5,115 nucleotides of DNA from CAXSDR01 sp964236445 (GTDB lineage: Bacteria; Actinomycetota; Actinomycetes; Motilibacterales; Motilibacteraceae): assembly GCA_964236445.1 (NCBI GenBank), contig CAXSDR010000148.1:1-5115 (forward strand), given 5' to 3'. Below are positions 4,676 through 5,115 of the stretch, piece by piece. Position 1 is the first letter of the stretch; each line of letters opens with the position of its first letter. The translations under genes and the position numbers were made by a program. Under the pieces are notes generated by a model. The model saw only the letters and a list, made by a program, of their open reading frames with translations, was not told where the DNA came from and did no database searches.

Positions 4676-5115
4676 TGATCGTGAGTGCGGACAGCGGGGG
4701 CGCGTCTTCGATGGTCACTCCGAGGTCAACGAGCGCGTCCACCAGGTCGTCGGTGATCTCCTGCATGGACGAAGTCACGTCCGGGTGCGGCCCAGCGGCG
4801 CCGAACAGCGCGACGCCGTGGGCGATGTTGCTGGTGTCGAAGCGGGTCCGGAAGCGGATGCCGCCGAACACCCGGCGACCGCGTGCGCCGCGGGTCGCGT
4901 CCAAGATCCGCGCGAACCTTTGAGGGACGTCGTACGGCGTCATGCTTGTCAGCTCGTTCGTGACCCGGAAGCCAAAGGCCTTGCGGCTGGTGGGGTTCGC
5001 CAGCGGCGGGTCGAGCAGGTCGGCGGCCGCGGCGGCGTGCAGGACCCGTCCGCGGACGAACGCCACGCTCGCCCGGGTCACCGCGACCAGCGCGCAGCGG
5101 CGCGGGCGGCCGCCT
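4671..5115 (-). CDS. RES-domain protein, C-terminal part (cut by window edge)
   Basis: The minus-strand frame is open from the window edge to a TGA at 4671-4673, giving 147 residues with no start; the GTG at 5081 is probably internal. The order ADLLDPPLAN, FRVTNELTSMTPYDVPQRFA, GGIRFRTRFDT and HGVALFGAAG follows the second half of RES domains (L-x-DL..., Y-x-x-x-x-x-W/F-A, DGIxYxSRxD, VALFG). RES proteins are NAD-phosphorylase or ADP-ribosylating toxins, usually paired with an Xre/DUF2384 antitoxin encoded just upstream; that position is outside the window. The N-terminal half, with the Arg and Tyr that bind NAD in known members, is also outside. After the domain come about 40 further residues, acidic and helical (MQEITDDLVDALVDLGVTIED), that could be a C-terminal extension. 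It converges on the decayed nuclease-like fragment, overlapping its final frame by a few bases. Solitary RES proteins without an antitoxin also exist. Confidence 0.7.
   Translation of the reverse strand, partial: GGRPRRCALVAVTRASVAFVRGRVLHAAAAADLLDPPLANPTSRKAFGFRVTNELTSMTPYDVPQRFARILDATRGARGRRVFGGIRFRTRFDTSNIAHGVALFGAAGPHPDVTSSMQEITDDLVDALVDLGVTIEDAPPLSALTIM

Overview
The window reads as chromosomal DNA from a high-GC actinobacterium: GC is high throughout, third codon positions are strongly G/C, and several families are typical of that phylum. I cannot assign a genus. It holds three intact genes, two genes cut by the window edges, and two zones of gene decay.

Left part (1-701). The 3' end of an AHSA1/SRPBCC-family gene (+ strand) is followed by a hairpin. 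Next, on the minus strand, is a short frameshifted fragment that looks like a piece of a TolB/WD40-like beta-propeller.

Centre (702-3928). A minus-strand DUF347 (COG4705-type) membrane protein diverges from a plus-strand non-haem manganese catalase with a complete set of metal ligands. The shared intergenic region carries two TTCAGG half-sites 11 bp apart. A TANNNT -10 box lies seven bases before the DUF347 ATG, so that gene probably makes a leaderless mRNA under an OmpR/PhoB-type response regulator. The catalase gene converges, across a 29-bp gap with a GC hairpin, on a minus-strand gene for a secreted protein of 413 residues. That protein appears to be two copies of one domain, each with two cysteines, and weakly resembles actinobacterial extracellular PknH-like sensor domains.

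Right part (3929-5115). This is an accessory junk-yard. It contains a short unassigned spacer and three imperfect tandem copies of a 10-11 bp unit. These abut an internal fragment of an IS1380-family transposase, which is fused to a frameshifted fragment resembling a PD-(D/E)XK nuclease-fold protein. The window ends with the C-terminal part of a RES-domain protein (minus strand), possibly the toxin of a toxin-antitoxin pair whose partner would lie beyond the edge.

The most interesting items are the catalase/DUF347 divergon (four G-x4-D membrane repeats beside a manganese enzyme), its direct-repeat/leaderless promoter, and the layered remnant zone at 4051-4675. I see no convincing complete new defence or mobile system, and no RNA genes or CRISPR array.
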